The notes below the pieces were generated by a model. It did not search any database. It saw only the letters and a program-made list of their open reading frames with translations, and was not told the DNA's origin. Positions 24,911 through 37,883 of a DNA stretch of 64,000 nt are shown here, piece after piece. Origin of the DNA: Lonicera japonica (taxonomy: Eukaryota > Streptophyta > Magnoliopsida > Dipsacales > Caprifoliaceae); assembly GCA_021464415.1 (NCBI GenBank), contig CM038463.1, forward strand, positions 1,860,001 through 1,924,000, in the 5' to 3' direction. A program made the translations under genes and the position numbers. Position 1 is the stretch's first letter. Each line of letters opens with the position of its first letter.

Positions 24911-25974
24911 AGCTAGCTTTTAAATCTTACGTGTGTCAAATCTTTGCGTGCTTTTAATTTGCTCTCTAATTAAACACAAAATTTAATTACCAAAATTACC
25001 CCCAAGACACATTATTATCTAATTTAATTACAAGGGCTTCGCAGACAATATTTACAACTATGCTAATGCTAAATGCTATGCTATGCTATGATTACACCCA
25101 ACGTAACTCATCACTGGCTTGTAGTTGGTAAATTAATTAGCTAGTTTCACCTTTTTGGATTTATTTATTTATTAATTAATTAAATAGTAATTTTTGGTTT
25201 TGAAGAGGGGTAATATGGTCAATACAAATTTGCATGCATTAACAATACTTGCATATATGTTGTTGTTACTTGTGAATTAGGTGGCAATATTATAATGGAA
25301 GTTTAATTAATTAGCTACAATATATATATATATATATGCTTCCAATTTTTACAGATAAGTTTCTACTTAACTAACACTAATATCAAGGACAAGAGGATGT
25401 AACTGTCCAATTAAGTTGTACCAAATTTTAATGCAAGGGACACGATGATGATGTTAGTTTTATGAAAATTTCCTCTGATCAATATTCCTTAGAAAATATA
25501 GAGATGCTTTAAATTTATTTTTTTAATGTGGATTTAATTTGACGTTGAGTTCTTTGATAAAATTGCGAGTGTTTGCTATATATATAGGTATGCGGTCAAA
25601 ATCTTTAATGAAAAAATTGGTATTTAAAAAATAAATAAATTAGAATCTAATTAAAAAAGGTCGCACCACATTATGGTTAAATGAAATCACGTGGGTTAGA
25701 TTGTTGGTAAATTAAAAATACTAATACTAGACATAGAAAAATATACTAAAAGTGACTTTTATCCATTTGATCTTAATTCTTGATTAATTAAATATATTTG
25801 TATAACATTAGTTACTTATGATGAAGTAGACTCTGAATTTTACTAAATCCCATATTTGTTGTTAACTAAAATTTTAAAAATCGAGAGGTACCCCTGGCTC
25901 CCCACTCTCATATATGCTTATACGTACACAAAATTATTATTGGTTTTTTCTTTTAATTTTTTAATATACCAATG

Positions 25975-26045
25975 TGCGATTTGAACTCATGACTTCCCAC
26001 TTGTCGGGAGTGAGTTTTAACCATTAGGCTAATTCTAATGGTTAA
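25975..26045 (-). repeat. tRNA-like SINE head fragment
   Basis: The minus strand contains an A-box-like TTAGCCTAATGG and, about 35 bp on, a B-box-like GAGTTCAAATC, the pol III promoter arrangement of tRNA-derived SINEs. It is followed by an A-rich tail-like region (AAAAAATTAAAAGAAAAAA). It does not form a full tRNA gene. The exact ends are uncertain. Confidence 0.45.
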
Positions 26046-26061
26046 ATATATTATTGTTAAA

Positions 26062-27507
26062 GGGTGTTGTTAAATGCACCTACAAAATCAGTCTTCTCGT
26101 CCTAGTGTGAGAATACTTTCTTCTCACCCTATTAAATCTTTAAAAAATCTTGCACTTCACCCCAACGGTGGGGTGAGTTTACTAAAACAATATAGAGACG
26201 ATAAAATTTCGTCGCAAAAAGAAAAAACATTAAATAATATTAATTTTTTCATTAATATAAAACATAATAAATAAAATTTACATCGTTCTTAATAAATTTT
26301 ATTAAATTTTTTATCTCTCCAAGATACAAATGTTAATTGTCAGAAATATAGTTTTAGTAATTATATGATATTTTATATAATTTTTTATTGTTCATTACTC
26401 TTAAATGGTTATTATTCATATTTAAAATTGATTTACAAATTTTATTTTTATCTTTATCAAATAAATAAATATAAGACTTAATTCACTATACTAAAAATAT
26501 TAAAAGATCAATTTGTTGTATGTAAAATATATGTTATCTTTTGCGAAAAGGGAAAAAATAAATTGAAAAAATAAAATAGTTTTCATAATAATAAATCATT
26601 TATTAAAATATTTTGTTACTTTTGATTTCTATGATATTTAATTTTTTGGAGATTCAAGAAACCGATTTCCTTACAAAATATTAAAATGATAGAGATTTTC
26701 TCACCCAACTATTTTATTTTTCAATATTTTTTACCAGTAATTTTAAGAAATTAAATATTGAAATAATAAAAGCACAACATACAATAAATATATTTTTTTT
26801 CCTCATTCCTTTTCTCTCTCTCCCTTCAATTAATATTTTTTTTCTTTCCTCCGTAATCTCACTAAATTTTAATTTGCTTAATTATCCTTCGCACCCTTTG
26901 CTTTTCTTTTTAACTCTAATTATTCTTAAATAAATAATGATTTATTAGGTTCAAGAATTTTCTTAGCTTAATTAGAATAATAAAAATCAAAGGAATAATC
27001 AAATTAATAATAATTACACCAAACCCTTAGCTAACAATTAGCGAGAAGATATTACCTAAAATGATTCAAACAAATCTATATTTTCAAAATTTAAAATTCA
27101 AAAATTCAAACTAATTAAGGATTTTAAAACTAAGATTTGGTCACATACGTATAAGGAAGGAATCAATTATACATCTTATACACCACGTAAATATGCACCA
27201 TATGTATGTATTGCATGTTTATTTTTCTAATTAAGGAAATTACTATGAGAGAATAATTTCAACTTACAAATTTGTTAATAATAAAATATTATTTAAAGAA
27301 ACAAACTATATTTCTAACTAAATAATATAAAAAATATTAAAATTTGGGGTTTTACATGAGAAGATAAATTAGTGCCGATTTTTTCAAAGTATAAAAAGCG
27401 GGGTGAAAAGAAAGGTTTTTATGCTATTTTTTTAGTTTAATATTAATTTAACTTTGACTTTTGGTGGGGTGAAAAGACAGATTATGTGGGTACATTTAAG
27501 AACACCC
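26062..27507. mobile_element. hAT-like non-autonomous transposon, 1446 bp
   Basis: Inverted ends begin GGGTGTTGTTAAATG on the left and GGGTGTTCTTAAATG on the complementary right. Similarity extends about 40 bp inward, including GTCTTTTC / GTCTTCTC. The flanks TTGTTAAA (26054-26061) and TTGTTGAA (27508-27515) match at 7 of 8 positions, the hAT duplication length. The inside is AT-rich with no transposase. Confidence 0.65.
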
Positions 27508-27915
27508 TTGTTGAATAAGGGCAAAGATTGAGTTCAATTTTCTTAATTTGTTTTTGTTTTTAGTTGCAAAATAAAGAATTCACTTCTACCTAGCTGCTTC
27601 AATTCTTCTTCTTTTTGTTAAAAATTCTCTAGTTAAGGTAGTCGCAATTATCTTTTTAATGCGAAGTTTTAGTTAGCAATTAATTAAATAATGAATATTT
27701 CCGCTAGATTTATTTAAGAAGGAATATATGAAACAAGATTGGAGCTAGCTGCAAACCCTTTTCCTCTTGATAATTATATAGGCTTGATCGATGTTGTACC
27801 CAAAAAAAAAGCAAGTATTTGACTTAAAACCATAAATCTTAATTTGGTGAATTCAAAAAGAAACACTATCAGAAATTGAATTTTTTTTTTTTTTTGAAAT
27901 AAGAATCGAAGTGTA

Positions 27916-30900
27916 TTACTGCAAATCCGCAATCAAAACATCCGAAATAAACGGAGGTGGGACAGACCCCCTGCACTCCCAACCAGTCATAAAATGCTCC
28001 ACCCTCGCTAACTGATGAGTAATAGCATTAGCTGATCTAGAAACGAAACAAATCAAACAATTATCAATATCTCTCAATAGAGATTTACAATCCTCCACTA
28101 TAATACCGACATGGGAGTTATCATGTTCATCCAAGAGCATGGCCTTTACTATTAATTGTGCATCTGATTATATCACTACCTTCGAAAATTCATTTACCTT
28201 CATCCAGCTGAGAACTTCCCTTAAGCTTATCGCTTCGGCTAAAAGAGCAGAGTGACTTCCTATAGTGCAACCACAAACCGCAGCTACAAAGGACCCTGAT
28301 TCATCACGTACGACTGCTCCGAAACCACTAAAAAAGGCCGACGTACTAGCATCAATATTACACTTCTTCCACCCGAATGCTGGTTTACTCCACTTCCCTG
28401 ATTGCTTCTGCCTTACTTGTAACTTGCTTTTAAACCGAGCATTAACTTGCTGCCATTGCACTAGACGCTGCTGTGCTTTGTGAACAACTGCTCTTGGCTG
28501 TAGCAACTTTCCTTCCCAGACCTGTGCATTTCTGTTACGCCAAATCTCCCATAAAACTGAAGCCACCAACTCAAGCTCGTTCGGTCTACATTTACGGTTC
28601 ATATCATTCCACTAGCTAGCAAACGTGACTGCCATCTCTCCATTTATAGGAAGGTTCGAACAATTCCACACATTTCAGGCTACATTACAATAGGCAAGGG
28701 GCATGTAATTCCTCCTCGACCCCAAAGCTGCGCATAGGGCAAGGAAGCACAATATTAACTGCTTTATTTCTCATCGCAGTAACTGTGGGCAAACAATGTG
28801 AAATAACCCTCCACAAGAAGTTTTTAACCATTGGTTCAATATTCAGATGCCAAAGAGATTTCCGGTCTATAACCGGGACAGAAAAATCGACCAGCGCTTC
28901 GTTAACTAATATTTTGTATCCCGATTTAACCGTATATTGACCTTTTGAATCTCCCATCCAATACACCGTATCAATTTGGTTGTTTCTAGATAGTGGGACC
29001 GAAAGGATTTTTTCCCTGTCTCTCTCATTGAATAATACATTCAGCACTTATAAATCCCACTGATTTGTGTGAGGAATGCGCAGTGACTCAACAGTTAAAT
29101 ATGCATAGCCAACAAGAGGGTTAGATTTTATGTAAGGACCATCATCTATAAGCCATGGGTCCCCCATACATAAACATTTAATCCTGTCCCTATTCGCCAT
29201 CGAACTCCTCCTTTCAAAAAAGCTTGAGAAGCCATAATAGACCTCCAAGTATAACTCGGGTTTGACCCAATTTTTGCTCCAAAAAAATCAGTAGAGGGAA
29301 AATACCTTGCTTTTAACACCTTGGTGACTAGTGAATCTGGTCTGGCAACTAATCTCCACCCCTGGTTTGCTAACATGGCCTTGTTAAACTCATGAAGTTT
29401 CCAAAAGCCAAGTCCGCCTTTGTCTTTCGTAAAACACATCCGACTCTAGCTCTGCCAATGAATTCCCCGATCACCTTTTTTATACCACCAAAATTTATTC
29501 ATAAGTTTATCAATATCAACGCAAAGAGTGGTTGGAAGTAAGAAAATACTCATAACGTAGCTAGGGATAGCTTGCACCACTGATTTTAATAAGACTTCCT
29601 TCCCTGCCCTTGAAAGATACTTCGTACGCCAGCTAAACATACGCTTGACCGCTTTTTCTTTAACGTAGTCAAAGGCCTCTACTCTCTTGCTCCCTATCAA
29701 CGAAGGAGCCCGAAGGTACTTGCCATGATCTCTAGCACCTGCTACATTAAGAATGGAACATATGCTTGCCCTTATATCTGAAGATTTGGCTCTGTATAGG
29801 AATTCTATTTCTATTAGGTTTTATATTGTCCAATTCTTAATTGGCTTTGTATTGTCCAAATCCTAATTGGATTTGTATTATCCAATTTGTAGTAGGATTT
29901 GGCTTTGTACAATCCTAGACCATAGGATTTATACTCTATAAATAGACCCCTTGTCATAAGGTTTATGAATGAGTTGTGTTATATTGTTTACTAGCTAGAT
30001 TAGAGAGTATATTTGAGAGATAATATTGAGAGCTCTAATTGGTGGCTAGGGTTTGTTTTGTGCGTTGTACTCAGAATTGGTCTCATCAATAATAGCTATC
30101 TCCCGGTGGATTAGTGGCGGTTTTGCCGACACCACCTAATTGCTTGTGTGCTTGGTTAGTTGTTTTCTTCTTTCATCTCTTGCTTATCATATTACTTGAA
30201 TACCATTGATGCTTGTTTCTTTAATTATTGTACGCATAATTATCCGGTCGGTCCTACGCTTGTGCTAAAGCTTGTTCTAGCGGTATCTTAGTACAACAAT
30301 ATCCTCCATCACATTGGGGCTAAAAACAATTGAAGATTTATTACAATTTATCGTTTGGCCAGAAGCTTCTTCATATTGTTTGAGACATGACTTGACGATC
30401 TCACTTTCTTGAAGGGTAGCTTTGAAAAACCATAAGCTATCGTCTGTAAAAAATAAATGAGTAATATCTGAAGCTAGCCTAGCCACCTTACATCCATGAA
30501 TCAGCCCCTGCCTCGCATGCGCTTGCAATAAACACGACAAACCCTCTGCACATATTAAAAATAAATAAGGAGATATAGGGTCGCCTTGGCGAAGACCTCG
30601 AGAAGGAATTATAGGGCCAGTTGTCCCATTCGGTTGTCGTATCGTATATCGAACTATTGTTATGAATAACATAATAAGCTTCACCCACCTACTACCAAAA
30701 CCAAGCTTCAGCATCATATGTTCAAGGAAAGACCATTCAACACAATTATATGCTTTAGACATATCGATCTTTAGCGATACTAAACCTTATTTCCCTCTCG
30801 TCTTCCTTCGCAAGTAATGCCCAATTTCAAATGCTATCAACGCATTGTATGTGATAAGTCTACAGGGAATGAATGCACTTTGAGCCACTAAAATAATGCC

Positions 30901-30930
30901 GTCTAACACAGTCTTTAATCTATTCACTAT
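27916..30930 (-). pseudogene. LINE ORF2 remnant: RT plus C-terminal RNase H
   Basis: Reading the minus strand: VSLKIDMSKAYN..VEWSFLEHM and GLRQGDPISPYLFLICAEGL (RT motifs), then LFFTDDSLWF, where FTDD replaces the FADD catalytic motif. Next come RTKYLSRAGKEVLLKSVVQA, the thumb, and a zinc-binding-like region (28685-29047). A plant-type RNase H follows with CNIDAS, ALLAEAISLREVL and a DAQL segment (28602-27916). It is interrupted by stops and frameshifts (such as K.GLVS near 30780) and cannot encode an active enzyme. Confidence 0.85.
29779..30298 (+). mobile_element. Solo LTR inside the LINE, 520 bp, related to the copia-1 LTR
   Basis: Runs from TGAAGATTTGG to TAGTACAACA, flanked by a perfect ATATC at 29774-29778 and 30299-30303. 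Removing it with one copy of ATATC restores the LINE reading frame at the PNVMEDI position. A promoter-like CTCTATAAATAG lies near 29935. GTGGCGGTTTTGCCGACACC near 30115 matches the U5 of the LTR at 5885-6423. Confidence 0.9.
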
Positions 30931-31078
30931 AGCTTTCGACTGATTGGTCTTTAATTAAAATTTAGGCTTTCAAATGATTGGCTTTATTTTAGAAAAAAAT
31001 CAGGACAGAAAATATGTGTAAACTAAATTAAATTTCACGTATGTGTTGACTGAAAGGCAAATGCAAATTCAAATATTA

Positions 31079-31258
31079 GGCCTCGTTTGATTCAGGTATT
31101 AGGGTCAATGGAATTAATAATACTAGTACTAATAGTACTGGACTATTAATCATGGTATTAATTTAATACCAATACCTTGTTTGATTCACGCAGTATTAAT
31201 ACTGTGATATCTCATGCTGATATTAATACCATGTTTGGTTCTCTAACTCATATACAGG

Positions 31259-31321
<63 letters not shown>

Positions 31322-31554
31322 GTAGTAATAGTAATGGCATTTTTGAAAATATATGGTTTCTTTTTCTTAATCCCAGATAAACAATGCCACACCCCCCTCT
31401 AGTATTAACTTATACCACAAATAGTGGTATTAAGTTAGTCCCGGTATTAATTAGTAATCCTAGCACATTTGTGCCAATCAAACAAGGTATTATAAAAAAA
31501 AAATTAGTATTAATAATCACATCTCGCTTTTTAATACCCGAATCAAATGAGACC
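31079..31554. mobile_element. MITE with GGCCTCGTTTGATTC termini, TTA target
   Basis: A 476-bp element. The left end is GGCCTCGTTTGATTC and the inverted right end GGTCTCATTTGATTC, with TTA at 31076-31078 and 31555-31557. Inside are repeated GGTATTAAT / ATTAATACC motifs and an ATT microsatellite. Confidence 0.8.
31259..31320. repeat. (ATT)n microsatellite, about 20 units
   Basis: Uninterrupted ATT repeat inside the MITE. It generates a poly-tyrosine reading frame that is not a gene. Confidence 0.97.
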
Positions 31555-34389
31555 TTATAGTATTACAGAGGAAGTAATAACCTATCTCTTATTAATTGCT
31601 ATATTAATTGCCCTAATAATTTATATTACTTATTATAACAATATTATTATCTAATCTAATCTAATCTAATTGTATATATATATAATGGGAGGAGTGAGAA
31701 TGATTTGTTCTGAAATTGCCACATAGCAATCATTACTGTACAAATTAATTAGCTACATTGTTAATTTCTTTTTTTCTTTTCTAAACAAACTTTGTTAATC
31801 TCCTCGATTATTAATAAAAAGAAATATTTGTTCTCTTTATTAATCTTAACTTACATACCTCAAGAATTTACAAATTGGGGTTTATCTTTTATACTTTGAT
31901 TATAATTTTTACTATTATATTATAGATCAATTTGAATTTCTTTTCGAATTTATAAACAAGACAGTAAAATTTCTAATTTATTTGTAGAACTATATATTTG
32001 ACAATTCTTTTTTGTAATAATTTTTAGCACAGACACAATTTTTATAAAATCTCTCATGCCTAGCACAGGTTATAATCTAGTATGTTAGTATTCTTTTGGG
32101 ACAGTAGAAATATTAACCAGAACTAACATTAAAGTGTTTCGTTAATATTAGGTTGTTCAACGTACTTTGTTTATACCTGAAGATAGATTGAGGCAATCAT
32201 TTAAATCTTAGGGCAATTAGTAATACACCCCTAGTTTCAATAATTATTATGGATTAGGACTACCAATTTATTAAAATCAGTAGTTAGTCCCTCTTACCTT
32301 AATTATTTATAATCTATCAATTAATGCTAAAGCTTTATGATAATAATACCTTCATCATATTAATTAAGGCAATTAATATAATTGATTAATATATTTGTAG
32401 AAAGTTGACTTTGAATAATTACCATTTAAAACATATTTTATTATAATTATATTTTTTAATGCAATACTATTTTAAAAACAAAAATAATACAGCTAATAAT
32501 AACATAGAAATTGAAATTTAAGTACGTATATATATATATATAATATATCCCATATTCATTAATAGTTAAATGCATTTATGTTGATTATAAGAGAAAATTT
32601 TACATAATAATACATATATATATATATGTATTGTTTGTATATTCACGAAAAATATATATTGCCATAGTATATAATCATTAATAGTTAAATGCATTTATGT
32701 TGATTATAAGAGAAAATAATTACTATTCAAACATATTATATAAATGTTTGATTGTATAACATGTAAGATGAATATTCAAACATTTATATATATATAAAAA
32801 ATATTTTTTAAATGTTTGATATAATAAAGTGAATTCAATGGATTAAAGTAAGATCTTAATATATATATACAGAGATATAACTGTTTGATTGTAAAATAAT
32901 ATTGAAGATGAAATTTGAATACATATATAAAAGAGAATACATAAAAAATATTTTCGAAACATATATAAAAAGTAGATTTATTGGATTAAAGTGCGCAATG
33001 ATTACTAGAAAAACAAGATTTGTCATGAATAGATAGATACCTGTATAATTTTTTTTGCAAACAGTTACGCTCTACAATTGTACCGTTTGCAACTCACAGA
33101 GAAATTCAACAGGCGCGCCACATCGGTTGCTCCAAACAATCATAAATGGAGTTTTCTTCCATTAATATGCATTTAAAACAAAAGTAATTTGCCACTAAAT
33201 AAACATGCTTAAAGATCTATACAGAAACAAATACTCATATATATGAAATAAAAGTTAATAATCCTACCCACTTAACCTGGTTATCCTCATCTTAAACCCA
33301 AAACTTGATAAAATTCATATTATCAATAAAACGATAACAAAGTACCTTATGACAATTTCAATGGGGATGCATATGTAGAGGATAATGTTAAGGACAACGA
33401 AGATCTAGATGATGATGGTGAAGATGAGATTGAAGAACATAAAGAATTGAGGATGTAAGTAATAATGTTGAAGGAGATGATGGAGCTGGAGATGGAGGAT
33501 AAGTAGTTAAAGAATTGTTTCTGTAGGTTTAAGTTCATTTTTTTTTGTTCTTCTTTAGGATTTTTGATATTAACATATTTGCTACGTTTTATGGGTTTTT
33601 GAAATATTTACTATTTTAATTTGGACATTAATTAACACTTTTTATAATTATGGTATGTAATTATATATTCTTGTTGAAAGTTTTTAATTCTTGTTTTGTT
33701 ATTCCATTTAACATGACATAATCTTAAGTATATATATATTTTTTTTTATTCACAATTATTAAAACTTGTATTTATATATAACTACAACGAAGATGGGAAA
33801 AAAAGAAAAGGAAACATGTATGAATAAGTTATTGTTAGGAAAATTAATATTGAATATAATTTAGTTATTTTTATATGAAAATTATTGATTTTTAAATAAA
33901 TTGTATAAATACCACTTTAATCAGTTAAAAGTGTTAACTTTTTTATTTTCCCACATTATATGATGTTTCATAACTATATAATTTTTTTACTTGTTTAAAT
34001 TTAATCTATTATTTTGAATATGGATTAGTATTTTTTATAGTTATTTTTAAGAAATCAACGAGATAAGCTGAAATTAACTGTTTGAATATTAATATATGGT
34101 TAAAAATAAATCAATCATATTAATATAAGATTAGCATTCAAAATTTGTTTATAAACACATATTAACTATACCTTGCTTGTAGCATTGATAAATATTTAGT
34201 TTGTAGTTCAACTATATAATATATTTAGTTAACATGTTGTTTATAAAACATATATTTGTAAACATACTATAGATTGATTTTTAGAGCATATACATGTATA
34301 TATATACAATTTATCAAATATTAATTTACTAGTCTATTAAAGTATGTTACAATTAACTTAATAAATCTATAATGAACACTTTTATGAAA
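31555..34389. other. Gene-free AT-rich region
   Basis: No supported gene. A direct repeat (AATAGTTAAATGCATTTATG plus following text) occurs near 32563 and 32682. At 33358-33463 the plus strand reads an acidic run (EDNVKDNEDLDDDGEDEIEE) that could be a fragment of an exon or of a transposon ORF, but nothing around it supports a gene. Confidence 0.5.
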
Positions 34390-36002
34390 GGGTGATTTTA
34401 TTTCTATCCACGATATCTTGCAATTAATCCATGTTATTAAGTTAATTCGGATTGCCTATTAAATTAATCCACGAATGTGGATAGACTGACATATAATATT
34501 ATTGATTTAATTTTATAAAGATTATTTTATTAATGATTTAATATTAAAAAATCTACTAGATTAATAAGTACATCCACTTTAATTAAATAAATAAAAATAG
34601 GGGCAATTAGTTTTAAAAACGAATATTCCTTTCTCTATCTATTTAAGGACAAAAGTTTTATACCAATAACTTAAGGTACAAAGTTTTGTTTAAAGTAAAA
34701 ACTTTTACAAATAAAGAATTAAAATTAAATTAACATAACTACAAAACTAATTTATATTATTGTTATTCCTATAATGTCACTATCATCTAATTGATTATTA
34801 AACTAATCTAAACTTATAAAATCTTGCTAGAAATTAATATTTATAAAATCAAATTTGCAACTTAAATTTACACAATCAAATAACTTCTAACAACTTAATC
34901 AATTACTAAAATATAGAAAATCAAATAATTCAAAATTTAAATTTCAACAATAAAAAATAAATAAACAACCTAATCAATTTGATTAGTAAATAACAAGGTG
35001 ATTTTATTTCTATCCGCGAAATTTGTCAATTTATCCCTCTTTTTGGGTTTTACTAAGATAATCTATATTGCCCACTAAATTTAACCATGTTGTTGGATAA
35101 ACTTACAAAAATCAATATTGGCATAACTTTTATAAAATAATAATTCTTTTTAATTAAATCATAAATTATTCACCAAAATTTTACTTCTATCTACCGTCAT
35201 ATAATATATCAAAAAGTAAACATAAATTGAATAATAAAATGATATTTCTAATATATATATATAATTTACTATTAATTATATCCACTTTCCGGAATCGAGA
35301 TTAGATTATAAGATTATACTATAGTCTATAACTCACCTTTGTTTCCAGAATTGAGATTATATAATAATTCACATTAGTCTTAGAATATTAATTAAATAGT
35401 AAGTATAGTTTGAAATTTTTGTAATACGTCTACAAAATTTAGTTTCTACCTAGAAGAAAATTAAAATTATAACTTTAATTACATGTTCATGATGGCAAAC
35501 AAGAAAACAAACATATATTATAATTAAATATTCTTCCTCTGACTTGAAAGGATAGAGATTGAAGGAAACGATATTTGCTCTCTCCACTAATTCTTAATTA
35601 ATTTCTTAAGTTCCAATATTGCTTTATTTTTATTTTTTTAGAGCGCTCATTGCAAAGAAAAAAGAAAAAAAAATAGTAAACTCATTTACTAAAAAAAATT
35701 ATTCGTTAGTGTTATGATGTAATAATATAAATTAATTCCGCTCAATTTTGTAGTATAACATATTTTTGATGAATAATAAATCTATAGTACTTGTATCAAT
35801 ATAGATTTTAAGAAAATATATTATTAATGAAGTATATTCTAATTAGGAAACTAATTTTAAAAATAAATATATTTAAAGGATTATTAATTGGTGGATATAC
35901 TTCTCAATTTTTATAAGGAAGTTTTGAGAAATTTTTTTCAAGGTTAACATAAATTAAGGGTAGATAAACTACAAAAACTCGCGGATAAAAATAAAATTAC
36001 CC
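34390..36002. mobile_element. hAT-like non-autonomous element, 1613 bp, perfect 8-bp duplication
   Basis: The ends are GGGTGATTTTATTTCTATCC and, inverted, GGGTAATTTTATTTTTATCC. They are flanked by an identical TTATGAAA at 34382-34389 and 36003-36010. A third copy of the terminal text (GGTGATTTTATTTCTATCCG near 34998) lies inside, so the structure may be a nested pair. No transposase is encoded. Confidence 0.75.
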
Positions 36003-37217
36003 TTATGAAATATATCAGACCATGTTCATAAATATTAACTTAGTACTACTGTATAATTACAAAAATATTTACGTAATATGTAACAATTAACTGAATAACT
36101 ATAGATGAAATGCTCGAGTGAAGTATATTGTGCCACTTACCAAAAATTCCCATTATTATGGTATAATACACAAATTTTTAAAGTAATTATAGATTTGCTA
36201 GAACGTTCACAATTGACGACAAATACAATTAACTTAATAACCATACATGAAAGACTTATGTGAAGGTATACGTGAAAGATTTATTTTGGTATAAAGTTCA
36301 AAATTATGTTAAATCATCTAAAACAATGTTACTAGCAAAATAACTCAATAATACTTTGTTGTAATACTGTGAACCGTTGCGACAATAAAAAATATAATAA
36401 TACAATATGATATATTCAGGTATCATTATTTTTTTAACTATTTAATACAACATTTCTATAATTGCAAGGCATATCTAGGATTTTTGTGAGGGATGGAATT
36501 ATGTAAAAAGGATATGCAAAAATTTTAATGAAGGGATTTGCTCTTGACAACTAACGAGAAATTATTGTCACCCGATCAAAAATAACAAATATTTCATACT
36601 AATTTTTTTTCAAAAATAAAAATAAAAATATTTTTATAAAATTCAAGATTTAAATGTCAATATTTACAAAAATACAAGAAAACATAAAAAATGGTAAAAA
36701 TGAAAATGGTAGAAGAGAAACAAAATTTATATTAAGGTGAATTTTATAAATCAAACAAAAATAACACATATTATATATAGTAAAAACAAATAGTATTGTT
36801 AAAGAATTACATATATTTTTAAAAATAATTTTTATATGCAATATTTATCTTGAAAGTTAGTTGATAGAATTTTTTTTATTAATAATTAGTTTTTTTTTAT
36901 TAACTTTATTAAATATATTTATGTTTATATTAAAATTAATATCAAACTATTTTTCAACCCGTACAATGCACAGGAGTATTAAATATATATTTATTCAATC
37001 TATTTATTTTAGTAAAAACTAATATATATATATATATATGTATAAAAGCTGTAACGAGTGTGCCTTTATAATTGATTTTGATGGTTGTTAAACATTAAAC
37101 ATTACTTGCAATAACTTTATAAAAACAAACCACAAAAACATAACTAATCCTTCAAACAATAAGAGTATGTATATGCAACATATGTTTGTCATAGATTTTG
37201 TGTAACAATTATAATAA
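36003..37217. other. Gene-free AT-rich region
   Basis: Nothing recognisable beyond short TA and A-rich tracts. The minus ORF at 36650-36841 is AT-rich and looks accidental. Confidence 0.5.
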
Positions 37218-37400
37218 TGTTAAAGGAAATTGCACGTAATGTGCTATCGTCAAGATAGAATATATATTAGGGCTTTTACTGTGTAAATTATGTTTTATGG
37301 GCCATATTGGGCTTCCTTGTAAACTCTATGTACTATTGTATTTATGTCCTATTTAAAGGGCTTATCAAATGAAAGATTGAGTTGAGTTGTTCCTACAACA
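37218..37400 (+). repeat. 5' LTR of copia element 2
   Basis: 183 bp, TGTTAAAGGAAATTGC to CCTACAACA, with a TATA-like CTATTTAAAGGG near 37350. It is followed by CGTTATCAGCACG, where a primer site is expected. This does not begin with TGG, so priming may use an internal tRNA segment. Confidence 0.9.
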
Positions 37401-37883
37401 CGTTATCAGCACGCTCAGAGCTAATAACCCTAACCCTAGCCGCCGGCCACCAACACCAGTAACCTCTTTTTTCGTCGCCCAACCTTCAAGGTATGTATGA
37501 ATTATTGATAAAAAATTGTAGATTAACATTTATATTCACCTATCAAACAATTTTATTTTTTTTTTCCGAGTTGTCTTGATTGTTACAATGCTAACAGCTA
37601 ATTGATTTCATTACTTTACTGCTGATTTGTTTTAGGATAATTAGGAGTCATATTTTACTTCAATTCGTCCATCCTGTAATATGATCTAATTGAATTGTTG
37701 ATTATTTATAACCTCTCATATCTAAGCTCTTTTTGTTGACACGGTTACATGAATTAAGCTAATCCATATTTGCTTAAACTTGCACTTGTGACCTCCCCAT
37801 TTTGATTTTTTCCTCCTCTATGCCTCGACACATGTTACTGTTAATTTGCAACTATTCCCAATTTCCATTTGATGAATTATTAC
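37401..37883 (+). other. Leader of copia element 2, left part
   Basis: Untranslated leader between the 5' LTR and gag. It is interrupted at 37883 by the Tat element and resumes at 57147. No ORF of note. Confidence 0.7.

Larger units (their letters stand above)
21353..25974. other. Intergenic region upstream of CKI1
   Basis: AT-rich DNA with no convincing gene. The first few hundred bases should contain the CKI1 promoter; no decisive TATA box was picked. A direct repeat of about 55 bp (TTAGTCAAACTCAAT...) occurs near 23868 and 23980. Other repeats here are listed separately. Confidence 0.5.
27881..30945 (-). mobile_element. 5'-truncated L1-type LINE with poly(A) tail, split by a solo LTR
   Basis: Minus-strand non-LTR element. 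Its 3' end is a tail of about 18 A, seen as a T run near 27880-27897. The sequence starts inside the reverse transcriptase near SKAIVNRLK at about 30930, so the 5' part is lost, as is common for LINEs. A 520-bp solo LTR interrupts it at 29779-30298. Flanking target-site duplications could not be identified. Confidence 0.85.

Noticed and set aside
25975..26045. Functional tRNA gene
   Set aside because: Only A- and B-box-like motifs; no cloverleaf stems could be paired.
31177..31380. ORF with a poly-tyrosine run
   Set aside because: It is the ATT microsatellite inside a MITE.
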